DNA of 64,000 bases from Blautia liquoris (GTDB lineage: Bacteria > Bacillota > Clostridia > Lachnospirales > Lachnospiraceae): positions 1,984,001 to 2,048,000 of the forward strand of contig NZ_CP063304.1 in the NCBI RefSeq assembly GCF_015159595.1, in the 5' to 3' direction. Position numbers and translations under genes: made by a program. The stretch's first letter is position 1. Each line of letters starts with the position of its first letter. Shown piece after piece: positions 62,742 to 64,000 of this stretch. Below the pieces are notes generated by a model. It did no database searches. It saw only the letters and a list, made by a program, of their open reading frames with translations, and was not told the origin of the DNA.

Positions 62742-63422
62742 TTAATCCGCAATCATTTCATCCACAGTGACAAGTTCATACCCATCCTGCTTCAGACGAT
62801 CCACAATCTGAAGTGCTGATTCCACAGATGTTTTAAAACAGTCGTGCATCAAAATGATGTCGCCGTCCTTCACCTGTTTCATGACATCATTTACAATAAC
62901 AGGTGTGTTCTGTGTATACCAATCTCTGGAGTCAACTGTCCAAAGCACAGGGATCATCGTCACATTATAGTCAAGACCTCTCTTCCATACCCCGAAAGGC
63001 GGACGGATATAGGAGGTATAAATTCCTGTTATTTTATAAATTGCATTGCTTGTGGATACAACTTCCTGTTTTGCCTGTTCATCCGAAAGCTTTGTCAGCT
63101 GTACATGATGAAAGGTATGGTTCCCGATCAGATGACCATCCTCCTGCATCTGTCTTATAGTTTCTTCTCTACCCTCGATACACTGTCCTTGAAGGAAGAA
63201 TGAGGCTTTTACACCACGTGCTCTCAGACCATCCAGAAGAGTAATTGTATAATCGCTTGGTCCATCATCAAAGGTCAGAGCAACCCGCGGACTTTCTCTT
63301 GCCGTCTCTCCGGTAGTTTCCCGGGCACATCTTTCTTTTGCTGGAGCAGCAGCGGTTATAAAAAATGCCGCTGCCAAAAAGCATATTACTATTAAAATCA
63401 GACGAATTCTCCGCTGCATCAT
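62742..63422 (-). CDS. Polysaccharide deacetylase (NodB domain), secreted or anchored
   Basis: The 226-residue protein has an N-terminal signal or anchor segment (RLILIVICFLAAAFFITAAA) and a NodB domain with metal and catalytic residues in ALTFDDGPSD, GNHTFHHVQL, YIRPPFGVW, VDSRDWY and ILMHD. It removes N-acetyl groups from peptidoglycan or another glycan; the spore-cortex type is also possible. It follows rarA upstream neighbour spacing of 27 bp and is probably part of the DUF2298-containing unit. Confidence 0.92.
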   Translation of the reverse strand: MMQRRIRLILIVICFLAAAFFITAAAPAKERCARETTGETARESPRVALTFDDGPSDYTITLLDGLRARGVKASFFLQGQCIEGREETIRQMQEDGHLIGNHTFHHVQLTKLSDEQAKQEVVSTSNAIYKITGIYTSYIRPPFGVWKRGLDYNVTMIPVLWTVDSRDWYTQNTPVIVNDVMKQVKDGDIILMHDCFKTSVESALQIVDRLKQDGYELVTVDEMIAD

Positions 63423-63442
63423 ATTTACTCTTTTTTATTAAT

Positions 63443-64000
63443 CTATGCCATCTGATTCACTTTTATCAAATATGTTAAGCCTTTCTCTTGTTTGAATTCA
63501 TCATCTTCATAAACAATTACACCCAGGTTTCGAAGAAGCTGGTCATTGAGTCTCGAATATTTCTCCCTCTCATACTGTCCGACATAGATATAACACACAT
63601 TATATTTCTTCAGTAGGTCCAAAACGCGTCCGGTATCCTGCGAGGTATAGATTGTCTCTATATCTTTGGCACGCATATCCAGATCAGCGGGATCGCTCCT
63701 CCACAGCCATTCATGTACATACCATCCCAGGACTGTTGGCAAGCCTGTCATGGCAGAAACACGGCAGTAGTCACTATAGCTGTCCCCATTCGCCTCCAGA
63801 ACCACAGGATTTCCCTTAATATTTTTATTCATCCAGCGGATGGCGGCAGCGTCACTTTCGAATGTATTCTCGATGTAGCTAGTCGCATTCAGACATTGGT
63901 ACTGTTTTGGATCTTTCACATCTCCAAACCAGGATACAGAAGCATTATGAAAATATCCAAACGTAGACACTACAAGGACAAGTGAAACAACCCCGGCGGC
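63443..64000 (-). CDS. DUF2298-type membrane protein (C-terminal part, cut by window edge)
   Basis: The frame is open to the window end, giving about 185 C-terminal residues. The first residues are hydrophobic (end of a membrane segment), followed by an outward domain with ESDAAAIRWMNKNIKG, GLPTVLGWYVHEWLWR, DIETIYTSQDTGRVLDLLKKYNVCYIYVGQYEREKY. This pattern is the C-terminal domain of DUF2298 (YYY) polytopic proteins, thought to act in glycan or surface processes. Most membrane helices lie beyond the window. Confidence 0.8.
   Translation of the reverse strand, partial: AAGVVSLVLVVSTFGYFHNASVSWFGDVKDPKQYQCLNATSYIENTFESDAAAIRWMNKNIKGNPVVLEANGDSYSDYCRVSAMTGLPTVLGWYVHEWLWRSDPADLDMRAKDIETIYTSQDTGRVLDLLKKYNVCYIYVGQYEREKYSRLNDQLLRNLGVIVYEDDEFKQEKGLTYLIKVNQMA

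Overview
The window looks like the chromosome of an anaerobic, spore-forming Clostridium-type Bacillota, most likely a member of the Lachnospiraceae. The evidence is the gene set: a macromolecular-synthesis cluster (dgt, dnaG, sigA, trmK), a B12-dependent class II ribonucleotide reductase, several families common in gut Clostridia (DUF4364, DUF1836, DUF1292, DUF5662, DUF2298, PF06541), Gram-positive ribosome binding sites and vegetative promoters close to TTGACA-17-TATAAT. The genus cannot be fixed by reading alone.

Bases 1-9.0 kb are the right part of a mobile element. A capsid module (ClpP-like prohead protease, HK97-type capsid, two head-tail joining proteins) runs directly into holin and endolysin with no tail genes. 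A small SHOCT-like protein, two large serine recombinases with a short catalytic-domain-free recombinase between them, and a lone AT-rich gene with a PD-(D/E)XK nuclease-like motif follow. This layout fits a tailless, capsid-forming satellite or a deleted prophage, with the nuclease-like gene as cargo.

From 9.2 kb onward the DNA is core chromosome, mostly on the minus strand: rlmD; tRNA-Met and tRNA-Val; a secreted ComEC-like metallo-beta-lactamase with a DUF3006 partner; tRNA-Glu; pepT; a CsoR-type repressor with its operator; pyrB-pyrI-pheA; nrdJ; maf; the RNase P RNA; a TGS-uridine-kinase fusion; trmK-sigA-dnaG-dgt; a probable spore protein; tRNA-Leu; then pyrH-frr-uppS-cdsA-dxr-rseP for ribosome recycling, nucleotide, lipid and isoprenoid supply. 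Next come lysC, a sugar kinase/epimerase pair (araD), a GH13-like protein that has lost its catalytic residues, exonuclease III, an amino-acid decarboxylase, ilvE, an L,D-transpeptidase, dut, pnp, rpsO, an NlpC/P60 hydrolase, a 2-keto-3-deoxygluconate cluster (two PfkB kinases, eda, divergent IclR regulator with paired operators), nagB, glf, small regulators, rarA, a polysaccharide deacetylase and the end of a DUF2298 membrane protein.

The most distinctive non-genic feature is a dispersed element of about 181 bp made of four hairpins with imperfect terminal inverted repeats. Two full copies (57259-57440 and 60541-60721) are each flanked by a perfect but different 9-bp direct repeat, and paired stem bases change together between copies. 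Two truncated copies (29775, 43357) abut or overlap the stop codons of minus-strand genes, and one diverged half copy lies at 13152. It behaves like a non-autonomous MITE-like element with a conserved fold.
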